Part shown: piece by piece, positions 15,055 to 27,835 of the stretch
Layout of the letters: the number at the start of each line of letters is the position of its first letter
Position numbering within the stretch: position 1 is the stretch's first letter
NCBI GenBank assembly: GCA_016630905.1
Contig: WBMQ01000006.1
Span: 1,488,001-1,552,000 of the forward strand
Source of the DNA: Capillidium heterosporum
Taxonomy: Eukaryota; Entomophthoromycota; Entomophthoromycetes; Entomophthorales; Capillidiaceae
Direction: 5' to 3'
DNA length: 64,000 nt
The notes under the pieces: model-generated
Told to the model about the DNA's origin: nothing
The model's input: only the letters and a program-made list of their open reading frames with translations
Database searches by the model: none
Position numbers and translations under genes: made by a program

Positions 15055-16308
15055 ATGGCAGATATCCAACGCGAGTTTCCATGGGAAGGTACGATAGCCA
15101 ATGGATACGAGGCGGTCCAAACCAAATTCTTGGAGAACTTCCACAACTTTTTGGAGGTAGGTGCCGGTGTAAGCTGCTACGTAAACGGTGAACCTAAAGT
15201 CAATTTGTTTGGTGGCTTTTTGGAAGCTGAAGCCCAGAACCCCTACACGAGCAAGACTTTGAATTGCGTATTTTCAACTGGTAAGCTTCTATCTGGGTTC
15301 TGTATCGCTCGATTGGTGGATCAAGGTATTATAAGCTATGACACCAAGGTCTCCGAATTCTGGCCCGAGTTTGCCCAGAACGGTAAGGAAAACATCACCA
15401 TCAGTGACGTGTTGCGCCATCAGTCTGGTCTAGCTTTTGTCCAAGGATCAGGGGACTGGGATCTTGAAGATATCGTCGATTTGGATCGGATGAGAACTCG
15501 CTTTGAAGAAGCGGTACCCGACTTCAGTTTCGGTCGTCTCTACCACGCCCACACTCAAGGTATGCTACTCAATCTCATCGTACGTATAGTCGATCCCCAG
15601 CATAGAACTATCGGTAGTATCTACCGTGAAGAGTTAAACGCCAGGCTAAACTGCGAGTACTTCATTACTTTACAAGGGGAAGACCAACTCAACCGACGTT
15701 GCCAGTTCTACAACCTGCCACCTAGAGGCTATAACCGAGCCTTGAACTATGGTGAAAACGTCGAAGATGATGGAGAAGATGAAGAACCTTTAGTACTCGA
15801 TATCGCTTTACTTGACCCCGAAGATCTTATCTACAGGATTTTAAACTTCCCTATAGTTAAAGTCACCGACCATGAGAACCTACCCATCTTCCATTTGCAA
15901 GAATTACCTGGTACTAATGGTCACGCCTCGGCTCAAACTATCGCCAAGATCGCTTCCATCTACTCCAACTTTGGTACCTTTAACGGTGAAGCTATTATTA
16001 GTGAAGATACTTTAAGACTAGCTTTCTCCGATCCCATCACTAGGCATGACCCCATGTTTGAAATGGAAACTAGCGTTACTAAGGGAGGCTTTGGTATTTT
16101 TAAAATACCCCAATTCCCCAATGTCACCTTCTACGGTTGGGGTGGCAATGGCGGGTCCATTATTATGTTTGAACCCAAGTTAAAGTTCAGTTTCTCGTAC
16201 GTTATGAACGTAGGCAGGGATGGCTTCCCTATCACCGGTAGATCGGGTGCTTTGCTTCAGTTGGCTTACCAGGCTGCCCTCGACGAGGCTCACAGTGAAT
16301 CTTTGTAA
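15055..16308 (+). CDS. Serine beta-lactamase-like hydrolase (LACTB/EstB type)
   Basis: Single-exon 417-residue protein of the beta-lactamase (class C-like, PF00144) fold. The active-site SxxK is S74-T-G-K77, inside FSTGKLLSG. RHQSGL follows at 121-126, and YHAHT at 163-167 stands where the second catalytic tyrosine is expected. A late NGHAS and a YGWGGNGGS stretch match the region around the third motif. Eukaryotic members are esterases or peptidases rather than drug-resistance enzymes; the substrate here is unknown. There is no signal peptide, so it is probably cytosolic. The sequence is more GC-rich than the flanks, as expected for a constrained gene. The stop is TAA. Confidence 0.88.
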   Translation: MADIQREFPWEGTIANGYEAVQTKFLENFHNFLEVGAGVSCYVNGEPKVNLFGGFLEAEAQNPYTSKTLNCVFSTGKLLSGFCIARLVDQGIISYDTKVSEFWPEFAQNGKENITISDVLRHQSGLAFVQGSGDWDLEDIVDLDRMRTRFEEAVPDFSFGRLYHAHTQGMLLNLIVRIVDPQHRTIGSIYREELNARLNCEYFITLQGEDQLNRRCQFYNLPPRGYNRALNYGENVEDDGEDEEPLVLDIALLDPEDLIYRILNFPIVKVTDHENLPIFHLQELPGTNGHASAQTIAKIASIYSNFGTFNGEAIISEDTLRLAFSDPITRHDPMFEMETSVTKGGFGIFKIPQFPNVTFYGWGGNGGSIIMFEPKLKFSFSYVMNVGRDGFPITGRSGALLQLAYQAALDEAHSESL

Positions 16309-17182
16309 GCTATGTTTAGTTGTGTTGCGTAAGTTTAATTTTTGTGTCACTGGGTTTATTTGTTAATGTATTAAACTCGACCTTTTTGTTATTGACTTTG
16401 TGTTGTTTTAGAGCATTGTAGTTTTTATTTGTACGTATACAGTATAAGTATATTTATTAACATTGTTTATAGAATTATATATACTTTGATGATATAACCA
16501 ACTATTTTTAGTAGCATATTATGTAAATGGCACTGTATTTTAAGCCTATAGATATCGACGTATACAGTTCAAATAAATACTCCCTTCCTATTCATCATCT
16601 TGCTGCTAATCGTATCTTATACTTTGATTTATTTATGTTGACTTCAATACAAAGGATAAAACCTATAAAACAACTATAATAACCGAGTTTTCTATATATA
16701 TACATAATGAAGACACAGGCATAAGTTTTACTTTTTCAATTTTATTCCAAGTATACTATTTCTGCTACTCTTTCGATAAATATAAAAGGGTATGATATAT
16801 TTCGGTTTAATTTGTTTCTTCATTTGCAAAGATCTTCACTCCAAAATGGCGATAAATGTAGCTTATTAACTTGCAAAATAAACGTTGATAGGTTCAACCT
16901 ATTGGCTACAAGTGATCGATTTGAAGCTTGCCAGATTAGCCAGAAATAATAGATCAGAGAACCATGAAGTTCTCAAACATCGATCCCTACCATTCATGTA
17001 AGGATACCATTTTTCAAACTGATCATTAGAACACCTACCATTGAGTCTGGTTATCAATTTAGATATCCAAATCGAAAATTGTATAAAAGCCTTCGAAAGT
17101 CATCTAAAACTATCATAAACTCGAAGTTTAAATAATTTATTAATACTAGTTTGACACTAGCACATCGAATACTTTCCCTACA
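16309..17182. other. Intergenic
   Basis: AT-rich. Apart from the TATA box at 17082 I see nothing that can be named. Confidence 0.45.
17082..17089 (+). promoter_or_regulatory. TATA box of the secreted coiled-coil gene
   Basis: TATAAAAG, about 95 bases upstream of the ATG at 17183. Confidence 0.6.
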
Positions 17183-17779
17183 ATGCTTTACTCCAAACAA
17201 ATCGTCGTCGTCGCCCTACTAGCCCTCACCAACTTGAGTGGAACCTTTGCCCATCCCCAAGGTGGTGAACCAGCTGCTCCAGCTGCCCCAGCCGCCGGTG
17301 GCGGTAACGTAGCTGATCTCAGCCAGGATCCCGGAGCCGACAAACTACGCCAGACCGCATACGACCACAAGAAGGAAGCTATAAAGAACACGGAAGCCTC
17401 CATAAAGATCGCCTATGATGCTTTCAAGCTTTTAGAAGGACTAGCAGCCGATGCTCGCCTCAAACAGACCAACGCCAAGTACAAGTACAACGAGTTCAAG
17501 CGGTCTGCCGATGATGCCGAAATCAAGCGCAACTCGGCCAAGTGGAAGTGGGAAGCCTTGGAGCGTGATCTACGCAATTTGAACGATGAGTTTAAGCATG
17601 CCCAGATCGTCAACGATGACATCCGCAGACACGCTGAGGAAAAAGCCAAGGACGAGATAAAGAAGGCTGACAAGCGTAAAGTTAGGTCGGATCGTGAGAA
17701 GAAATTGGCTGAAGTCAAGGAACAGCAGGCTCAGCTGGAGAAGGAAGCCGCCGATAGTAGCGATGCTACCAAGGCTTAA
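17183..17779 (+). CDS. Secreted coiled-coil protein
   Basis: Single-exon 198-residue protein. Residues 1-23 form a clear signal peptide (VVVALLALT core, cleavage near TFA/HP). A short Ala-Pro-Gly-rich linker follows (about 25-45). The rest is highly charged, rich in Lys, Glu, Asp and Ala, with heptad-like spacing and no cysteine or predicted globular core, so it is probably one long helix or coiled coil. No family is recognised. The clean codon use and strong TATA box suggest an expressed gene. A structural role at the cell surface or spore wall is a guess. Confidence 0.8.
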   Translation: MLYSKQIVVVALLALTNLSGTFAHPQGGEPAAPAAPAAGGGNVADLSQDPGADKLRQTAYDHKKEAIKNTEASIKIAYDAFKLLEGLAADARLKQTNAKYKYNEFKRSADDAEIKRNSAKWKWEALERDLRNLNDEFKHAQIVNDDIRRHAEEKAKDEIKKADKRKVRSDREKKLAEVKEQQAQLEKEAADSSDATKA

Positions 17780-18698
17780 TTTTCTAGGTCCCAAAAATAG
17801 TATTCTGCCACCAACCCAACTTTTAGCCAATAATTTTGACCTATTAATAAATACTTTTAAACATAGAGTCAATCTATTTATGTACTATATATATTTTATA
17901 TTGCAATTTACAAGTATAGTTTGATCAAGCAATGCTAATTTGTAGAACTATAAGAATATAGTATGGAGATACAGATTAGAACTCTAATTTATGCACTATT
18001 TATTTCGTGAGTACTCTCATACCTATATACTCCAGCATCTTAACGTTATTGCTCCTTGGCCTAAATAGCTCATTTTATAATTAAACTATGGGACGATATG
18101 GTGGTTTTTAAATATATACATTTACACCATTTTTACAATCGATGATTCCTAAAGCTTTTAACTGCTGATTAATTTTAAACTATGAAGCTACTACATAGTA
18201 GTAAAAACATAAATGTAAATTTTAAATCAATTTCTATATATCTTCTAAGAGAACCGGAGGCTAAAAGCTGAGAATAATTGTTCTTAGTATTGTCAAATTT
18301 ACATTAGAGCTAATAAGTTCCAATCCTATATCGATATAATTTTTGGCTAAAAATGGATTTACCAGTGAAATGCAGGTTAGTTTATGTTTTAATAGAATAT
18401 GTATTTTATATGTTTACATTATAAATATAGTACTATAAAACCATAGATGCAAATTTAGTAGGTAGTTGATGTACGCTGAAATGTAAATATTCAAAAGTAC
18501 TTTACAAATATTAATATGTTAAATTTGAATTTTGAAACACAGTTCTTATCAGAAATAAATGCAGTGATATCAATATACAATTCAATAAAAATGATGTAAC
18601 TACACTTTTATATCATACTAAAAAGGTTACATATAAATAGCAATAAATGAAAAGAATCAAAAAGTCGATTGAAAGAATATATTTCCCCAACCAATGGA
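17780..18698. other. Intergenic
   Basis: AT-rich, no gene supported. An A-run at 18658-18662, read as T5 on the minus strand, may be the RNA polymerase III terminator of the adjacent tRNA gene, about 36 bases past its end. Confidence 0.45.
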
Positions 18699-18770
18699 TG
18701 CCTCTTACCGGAATCGAACCAGTGGCCTTTCCCTTACTAGGGGAACGCTCTGCCCCTGAGCTAAAGAGGC
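18699..18770 (-). tRNA. tRNA-Thr (anticodon AGT)
   Basis: The 72-base minus-strand sequence folds into a complete cloverleaf. The acceptor GCCTCTT pairs with AAGAGGC. The D stem is GCTC/GAGC, the anticodon stem TTCCC/GGGAA with loop CTAGTAA, and the T arm ACTGG-TTCGATT-CCGGT. The discriminator base is A. The anticodon is AGT (read as IGU), which decodes threonine ACY/ACA codons. There is no intron. CCA is not encoded, as is normal for a eukaryotic gene. Confidence 0.96.
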
Positions 18771-19033
18771 TACTTCATAAAGAATCTTCTTAAAATCAAT
18801 ATCTAAAAGTAGAAAAGTTTAAATGGTATCATTAGTAATTTCTTCATCTTAGGAAAAGATTTCATGATTTAACACAGCCATAAATACACCTAAATCATAT
18901 ACTAGAATCTTCAAATCAAATAACACTATAGGTTAGTGTACCTACTTCACAATGAAATGTATACTAAACTGACTAAGAATAAAATAAACCTTTAATGGCG
19001 TCCTATAAAAATACTTAAATCCAACATAAAAAT

Positions 19034-20572
<1,539 letters not shown>

Positions 20573-22733
20573 GTTAGGTTTAAGTATTCAAAAAATATTA
20601 TGAGGCGCAAAAGGGAAAATGACAATTGGTATAAATACGTATAGCCTCAATAGGTTAACTTGTTTTCAAGCCCTTGTATATAAATTTCAAATTGTTTGGT
20701 TCAATTTCGCCTACTTCTTGAAAGTAAGTTCCTAGGTTTCACAATCTACAATAGCCTATACCTTTGATGCAATTTAACTTTGCATTGTGGTTGGGTAGGT
20801 TTTACTGATGTATATCGGATGGTGCTTCCTAATTTCTAAATTTTGAGGTCTAATGACGTTTATTCGTGAATAGAAGCGAATATAAAAGGTAAAATTTCTA
20901 GTAATTAGCGAATCACATGGCCTTTCGGAAACAACATAAACGCGATGTTTGTTTTGTCAAGTCTGTCAAATTTTGAACTTGGTACTTTGAGGAGAGCTTT
21001 AGAGAACATCGAGATGTTAGTACCCAGTCAATAATACCATGACATTCTTAAAGGTGTGTATATAGCACCAGCAAGACAATAAATGTTGTATTTAAACATA
21101 TGTAGTAACTTTCACAGTCAATTTAAGACCATCTTTGAATCAGACTTAATGGAAAGCAGAAGTAACGGCTATAGCTAAAGAGGTATAAATAGACGGCATT
21201 GATGTAAATAAGATTGGTATCAAGTAAATCTACACACATCTGCGAGTTGACTAGTTAGTTGTTAGATCTCTAAATATAGTGTACTGAGTATACTGCAACT
21301 GTAGTCTTTACGACTTCAAAGCTACATCCTAAAAGCTTTCGCTTTGTAAATATATTCCAGGATATAGAGCTCAAAAATAAATACCTTGTAAAATTGTACC
21401 AACTATCTCATACCTAGATGATACATAATTATATTTATAAAGCTCTCTTTCAGTGAGATGATTACTGCAATTTCTAACATCAAATACAAGTATATATACA
21501 TTAAATCATTTCTGACATGTCTCAGTAAATAGAGAAAGCTAATAAGAATATATAAGGAAAGTTGGTAAAATTTTTAGAATATATACAAATCATATTGTGC
21601 CAAAGTTGAAAGAGCAGGTACTTATTAACAAATTTTAAAGTTGCGGTTGACATTCTTGCTAGGCATGCCACTGCTATTCATTAACGGTTACATCAGTACA
21701 ACATTCACTACAAGTAGTTACTATGTGGAAAGTTAACTATAAAGTATTATTTGCTATTAAAATCAATTTCTAAAGACATTTGAAAGGTGGAGTATTAATA
21801 TCAAACACGCCATCCATATACTAATGCAAACACTATATATTTAACAATACACATAATGTCCTAAAATTTAAATTTGATAGTTATCTATATATGGTTTTTG
21901 TATTTTCGAGGCAAGCACTGAAAGCGTCTGCTAGGTTCTGCTGGATCAGGACGATACCAAAAGTTTTGGTCGTCGATTCAAAGGTTTGGTCAGACTACCA
22001 ATCGTTCTATTTAAGATGCTAATTATAAATACATTTTCTATATTTAAAATGTTGATTTAATGGAACGGGCTGTGCTCATTAACGGAAAAGATTCTTATAG
22101 TTGACAACTTATATTTGCCAGCACTGAATTAAACTATATATACTTTAAAGGAAATATCCTACAAAGAAGGGAATAATTAAGTGAGAAAGAGTTTTCCCAC
22201 CCAATTCTCAATAGCAATATTAAAAGTCCTATAAAAGGCTATAGGAAAGTTTTAGGTGGAGGTCTACTACTAAAGAGTTTATAAGATAGCTTGCTAGCTA
22301 TATTACTATAAAATAATCCGAAGCTTCGGGTTACTGCAGGTGTGGAATAGTACTTTACTCGCCTTACAAGCCAGATGCAACACAATAAAGACAGTGTGGC
22401 AGTTTAATATATAAATAGTCCTAATTATCTGCAGCACTTGATCTATATCCAAATTTTTTAGTTTATTATTGATTAGAAATTCGACTTTAAATTTAAGTAA
22501 TCATCAATCTACTTATGGCTGGAAATACATCCTACCATTTTAAAAATAAAAAGTAAAAGATATAGGTACTAAATCTCCTCATCGTCATCCTTATTGAATA
22601 TGACTCTGAGTGTAGTTTCTAGATAGTAACTGGAATAGTAATATCCAAATTGGTACCATATTTCAAGGTTGCGATCAACTTTGGCTAAGTAATTTGTCTG
22701 ACTTTTATAAAAATAGGCAAATATTTAATTAAC
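20573..22733. other. Intergenic
   Basis: More than 2 kb of AT-rich sequence upstream of the aminotransferase gene. I find no coding frame, RNA gene or clear repeat. Confidence 0.45.
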
Positions 22734-22920
22734 TTGGAAGCAGAGTTTATAGCCCACATCCTACAAGGCTGTAGTAAATACGAACTCTTAAAAATATACA
22801 ATAGACTCTCACAAAAGACAAACTACAGTCTTATCGAAAAACTTCTATCGATAATGGAATGGAAATCTATGAAAATGAGATATATATATGTACAACCAGC
22901 AGTTAGTATAAATTCATACT

Positions 22921-23520
22921 ATGAGGAAGGTTTGCAGTAAGTGTAAACAGAAGACTAAGTGCATCCTAATTGAATCGGAGTGCTTCAACTGCAGTCAAAA
23001 AGGGTATATCTGCACATTCAATTACACATGCGCAGTATATATTTTGAGTCAAAGTGGATCAAGCCCTCAATATGCGAATATCATAGTGATAAAAACCAAT
23101 ATATCTTAGTTTAATTCAGTGGAGAGCAACCTCATATCGAATGACTTTGATAAATGTCTAATTGTCTACTTCCTCGACAACTTCAACAAGTCCTTGAGAA
23201 GTATACTCAATCCAACTAAATTCAATTGTATAAGGTCATTTAGCCCAATCCCACCCCAACCTTATTCTTTTTGATGTGTGCCTACACCTTCATGCACAGT
23301 GAGTTAAGCCCTATCAACGAAGCCTTCTTTTACTACTAGAGGCAAACAGTATACTTGATGGATTTAGCTAGACTAAACTATAACTATTATTAGTTTGATA
23401 GCTTGGAGATTTTGAAATTGCAGATTTTTTACTACTTTACAAACTAGCTATACTTTCATTTCCTTCAAGCTTTTATGTAGCAGAATAAACATCTTGAAAT
23501 TGTACTTTTGGTAGGGATAC
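22921..23520 (+). pseudogene. Zn2Cys6 transcription factor relic
   Basis: The ATG at 22921 opens a zinc-cluster motif, C-x2-C-x5-C-x6-C-x2-C-x6-C, one residue shorter in the first loop than the usual fungal Zn2Cys6 domain. About 200 bases further on lies a stretch resembling the fungal transcription-factor middle domain, with VYFLDNFNKSL, FLMCAYTFMHSE, YLMDLARLNYN and SLEILKLQIFYY. The reading is broken by a stop at 23107-23109, one -1 frame step near 23275, and then four in-frame stops that are all TAG (near 23338, 23389, 23447 and 23478). A separate open stretch at 22734-22940 just upstream is not recognised. This is a host regulator that has decayed. Confidence 0.65.
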
Positions 23521-24131
23521 AATCTATATAGTTCTTATACCACTGTATAATGTTATTTCGTATTTACCTTAGGTTGTAAACTGGTCATCTGGATGTTTAG
23601 AAGGACGTTGCTGATATTTATGAGTTTAGGATACCAAGTTAGCTTCAAGTGATTAATTTCAAAAGATGAATTGATTGGTTTTAAAAGCTTTTATAAATAA
23701 GATGAAATGGTGACCCAGGGCTGTAAGACAAATGCAGTATAAAGGCAGAGGTGGAAGAACCAGGAAATAGTACTTTGTAACTTACGGGGGGTTTAGAGAC
23801 CAATACAAATGGTGTTTTATATGTAATCACAAGGATATAAAACGAATGCATCTGTAATTCAATAAGAATGCCAAGTTAACATGAACTATAGTTTAGCTTT
23901 CCTGTCTATATCGATTTGATCATAGTTTAATGGAGGGTACAATTTTCAAAGTCGCTCTAAGCCTATATTTTTATCATTTAACCTCAAAGGACATTTATTA
24001 TGGCTTTTAGTAGGCCTAACTGCCATAGTATCTCAGAGCTGCAAAGGTAAATTTCCGGCATGCTATATCAAGCAGTTGCCATGAATACATATATGTTGTA
24101 ATGTAGCTACAATTAATTAAACTAAATTTAT

Positions 24132-24150
24132 TGGTAGACCTGTTCTACCA
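24132..24150. repeat. Short perfect hairpin
   Basis: TGGTAGA (24132-24138) and TCTACCA (24144-24150) form a perfect 7-bp stem with a 5-base loop. The second hairpin starts 15 bases downstream. Confidence 0.6.
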
Positions 24151-24164
24151 GATCTACTGCATTT

Positions 24165-24190
24165 CCATCAAAATCAATCAATTTTGATGG
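24165..24190. repeat. Short perfect hairpin
   Basis: CCATCAAAAT (24165-24174) and ATTTTGATGG (24181-24190) form a perfect 10-bp stem with a 6-base loop. With the 24132 hairpin it makes a tandem pair in otherwise featureless DNA. Confidence 0.65.
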
Positions 24191-26351
24191 GGTATATCTA
24201 ATACATCATATATTATCGCTATCATCAATCGAGTAATCACTAAACCTATTATTATTTGTGAATACTTTAAAACTATATCATGATAGTAAAGTATGCCTTG
24301 ATTTGGATGTTTTTTCGTAGAGCTAGTACATCTATGTTAGTTCAACTTCCCATCAGATCAACCTTGGCTCATTGAGTTTCATTTTGCTTCATGTTCTTTA
24401 TAGAGTTATACTATATTTTTGTTATTGAGTTGCTCACCTCCTTTACAAAATATGTACTTGATCGTCAATAAAATAAGCTACATAGGCTCTATTGCCTTGC
24501 TCCCTATGCACTATATACCGATAATGGTCTTATGGAGCTTACATATTCCTACAAATAATTATATTTTAAAAATATTGAGATAAAGTATTGGTTTCACTAT
24601 CTGATTAGCATATTCTCATATTTACTTGTAGTTTGAGCTGAATTTACTGTACTTGAAAATTTATATATTGAAGCTATAAACTCCTCACGAATTGAATTCC
24701 TCCCTAAATAGTAAGGGTGATCAAGTCTAAGACACTGCTAGGTTTACTTTGTTAGTGCTATAAATACATTCACTCTGCTACCATCTCAACTTAAACTATA
24801 GTTAGTATATATTAAGCCTCATAGAGCGTAAAGCTCTTATAGCTAATTATCTAGCCAAGCTTCATTTTGGCACTGATGGCTTGTGCTTTAGCTACTGGCA
24901 ACAAAATATAACAGCTGATATATATTCTTACTCTTTAGTTAGCCTCATTACAGGAAAATTTAATAGGTTTGGTTGTAGTAGCTATCATAATTGCTTCACT
25001 TTGGTTCTTTGACACAAGCTGGGAATAGAGCTTCTGCTGGCAAGGTACATTCTACTTACACTCGATTCCAATATATAATCTAGAGCATATATACAAATAG
25101 TCTTGCTATCTCTCCTTTGTTGCTCTAAACCTAGATCTTCGTATTTGTGTCGATTTTTAACTTAACCAGATTTGAGCCTTTAGACTGGATGTATGATACA
25201 TTTATACAAATTGTTTAAACGGGATGGTGATTTCCATTTCTATATTTTGCCTTTAGATCGACTGCATCCTTATTTAAGTATATGATTTTACTATGGACTT
25301 CATATTGATATAGTAAACTAACAAATAGGGATAATTTTTTGAATATGATTGCTCAAAGTTTATTCTACTTTATATTTTAGTTATAGTACCTACTATTTAT
25401 ACATTTTTGATAGAATGATATCGATCTTGAAAAGAATCTCCTCCCATAGAAATATACTAATGGATGAAGGAATATGTAGGATTATCAAGTTTCTAAGTTC
25501 TAAAAGCTTGGTCGTTTCGCCTAAAAATGATTGCGAATGGTGCCATCAGCTAAAGCTTTAGTTGTAACTTGTAAATATTTACTCTTCATTACTAAAGATT
25601 AGGTCAGTCACGTATCAAGGTAACTTTTCAGAGATTTCGATATGCTAAGTTATAAATGATCGGACTTATTGACCAAAGTAGCTTGGCTGTTGGTTTAAAA
25701 ACCGACTTACTATGTAAAATAATCAATATTTCGACGATAAAGCCTTTTTAGCAACCTCCAAGCTATCTAAGGTAAGAGAGATGGAGTTAGTCAGAATTCG
25801 GTAGCAATTTTGGAATTTCAAACGGCAGTAAAGTGCTGCTTTAAATAGTAGAATATAGTTAGAATGAAATTACAATGCAACTTCTCTCTCGGGCATAATT
25901 AGAAATAATAATGGCAAGGCTGCATAATTCCTGTTCGTAGCAACCTGTAGGTATATAATACTGAATTTAATAGTAGAGAAAAGTAATATAATGCAGCATA
26001 TATAATTAGTAGTTCTCAGTAATGCTGAGTAGTAAAGAAGCAAGAAGCTATAGAAAAGCCTGGAAATCAATATATTTTAAATATAAAATGGCGTTGGAAG
26101 TACTCAACAATTTCAAGATATATATAACTTTATATAGGTATTGATGAAAGTTCATTTGAAACTTTATCTAACTTCCAAATTATATAAAAGTTGGTGAAAA
26201 GCTCAATTATTTTATAGAATCAAGGTTGAAAGCTTTAAGTTTTTATCATCTATTGATGTCCAAATTGTATCAAAGAGGTCTACTCAACACAAGATCAATC
26301 ACATATTTATATAAAGCCATGTCAAAAGCGAGTATACAAAGAGGAATCAAG

Positions 26352-27835
26352 CTACGAAATGTCGGGACGGTTGTAATTGGAACGAAGGTACTTGTTCAAG
26401 ATCTTCAATGGATTGAGGGTTGAGTGATCCATAGGTTGGAAGTAAGTAGCGGTCTCAGGTTGAGCCAATCCCGTCGAATATTTGGTCAGTATGGCGCGCC
26501 CACCTAATATCAAATCGGGATCTACGGCGTCACCAATGCGTACTAACGCCATTCTACGTGCTAGCATACTGTGAATATCTTTATCTTTGGAGTGAGGTAA
26601 CAGTCCGTTGCTTATTAGGTGTTTGAGTAGTTGTTTGGCTAAATTTGGGAGATTAGTTGGTTAGAAACAAAGGTTGGGAATTTTTACCTTCATCACTTAA
26701 CAGATATTTTTCGGAATTGGTGGTAATGTCATTGGCAGATTCTTGAAGTTGGCATCGGTTGATGTGATGGAGTAGGTAGTTATATACTTCGTTTATAACT
26801 CCATCTTTATCTAAAATTTTAATTTTAAATGTGTAGGCTGAGTTTACCTTGTAGATTCTTTTGCCGAAGCTTTATGAACTAAAATAACGTAAGTATCGTC
26901 CAAGTAGCTATTTGAAAAAGTACATCAGAAACCGATTGATTCCAGACATTTGCATCAGGGTCATCTGGTATTTTGAAGACTATATTTGAATTGTCTTTCA
27001 AGTTGCCTAAATAAAATAATTAATCGTTATAAGAGATAAAAACACGTGATATATGTATTTATTGAACTTACTTAGTTTAAAAGTGGTATCCAATTGAAGG
27101 TTGTCTTTTAATAGTGCCTTGAGCCTCGGTCTGGTTGGTGGTAACTTCATGTTCAGTTTTTCGGCCAAGTTGATGCGAGGTTTCTTTTTCATTGGCTTTA
27201 TTGATGCCTATATCAGCAGTTTAATACATATTGACAAAAATATGAATAAATAGGTTACCTCAGCTTGGGTTGAATTGCTTACATCCTATTGAAATAAGTT
27301 ATAAATACAAGTTCGCATGGGTAAACTAGAGGTACTTTATCAATCGGAATAAAACTTTTCTAAAAGGTACAAGGTTATTATATATGGTAAAACATCAATA
27401 CTTACTATATCAACTAAGCTGGGAGTAGCTTTAATATAAACTTTAGTTATCGAAAAATAGATAAATTTACGTTGTTTAGGTAGTAAAGGTTTGAACCCTG
27501 CCTGATTTTGCAAGCTAGAAAGTATATTAACCGGCCTAGACTTATACTTGGATCTTTTATCGTTGATATACTCGACTAAAGTTTATAACTATCAGCTTTT
27601 ACAAATTTGAACAAAATAGTACCAGTGGGGATATCTTGATTAGTTTTTAGGTTCGACACAACCGATTGAAGTACACTTCCATGTCCATTTCTCTTTAAAT
27701 TGGAAAGCTCTACAGTAACTTTAGTTTTCTAATTTTGAAATGTCGTCTTCCTAGCTGAGAGCAGTAGGTGAGATTGGATTGTACTGTATTACCTTGAGTT
27801 TCCGCAGGTTGTGAGTTATTAACGTTATCTTCCAT
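26352..27835 (-). CDS. Unknown protein encoded by 11 small exons
   Basis: I can thread a continuous 325-residue protein through 11 exons: 27835-27793, 27718-27623, 27575-27471, 27428-27406, 27359-27336, 27285-27259, 27207-27072, 27006-26924, 26878-26848, 26810-26688 and 26638-26352. The introns are 37-74 nt with GT-AG ends. Three consecutive exons are only 23, 24 and 27 bases long. The N-terminal half is basic, Ser/Pro-rich and probably disordered (KKKPRINLAEKL). The C-terminal half is helical (VYNYLLHHINRC, SMLARRMALVRIGDAV, DPDLILGGRAIL). I do not recognise the family; nuclear localisation is a guess from the basic runs. The exon 1 to exon 2 join is the least certain. The stop is TAG. Confidence 0.7.

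Larger units (their letters stand above)
23521..26351. other. Intergenic, gene-poor
   Basis: AT-rich. Short open frames (for example 25349-25561) have no recognisable content. Two adjacent hairpins near 24132-24190 are listed separately. Confidence 0.45.

Noticed and set aside
22734-22940. Retroelement RNase H-like match (EAEFIA)
   Set aside because: Only six residues agree and no other retroelement domain or terminal repeat is nearby. No mobile element is supported anywhere in the window.
22921-23520. TAG reassigned to an amino acid, judged from the TAG-rich reading
   Set aside because: TAG ends aspartate aminotransferase exactly at the family C-terminus and alternates with TAA between the twin secreted-protein genes, so it is a normal stop here.
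27570-27625. Double +1 step in the 11-exon gene
   Set aside because: A normal 47-nt GT-AG intron (27576-27622) restores the frame with good sequence on both sides.
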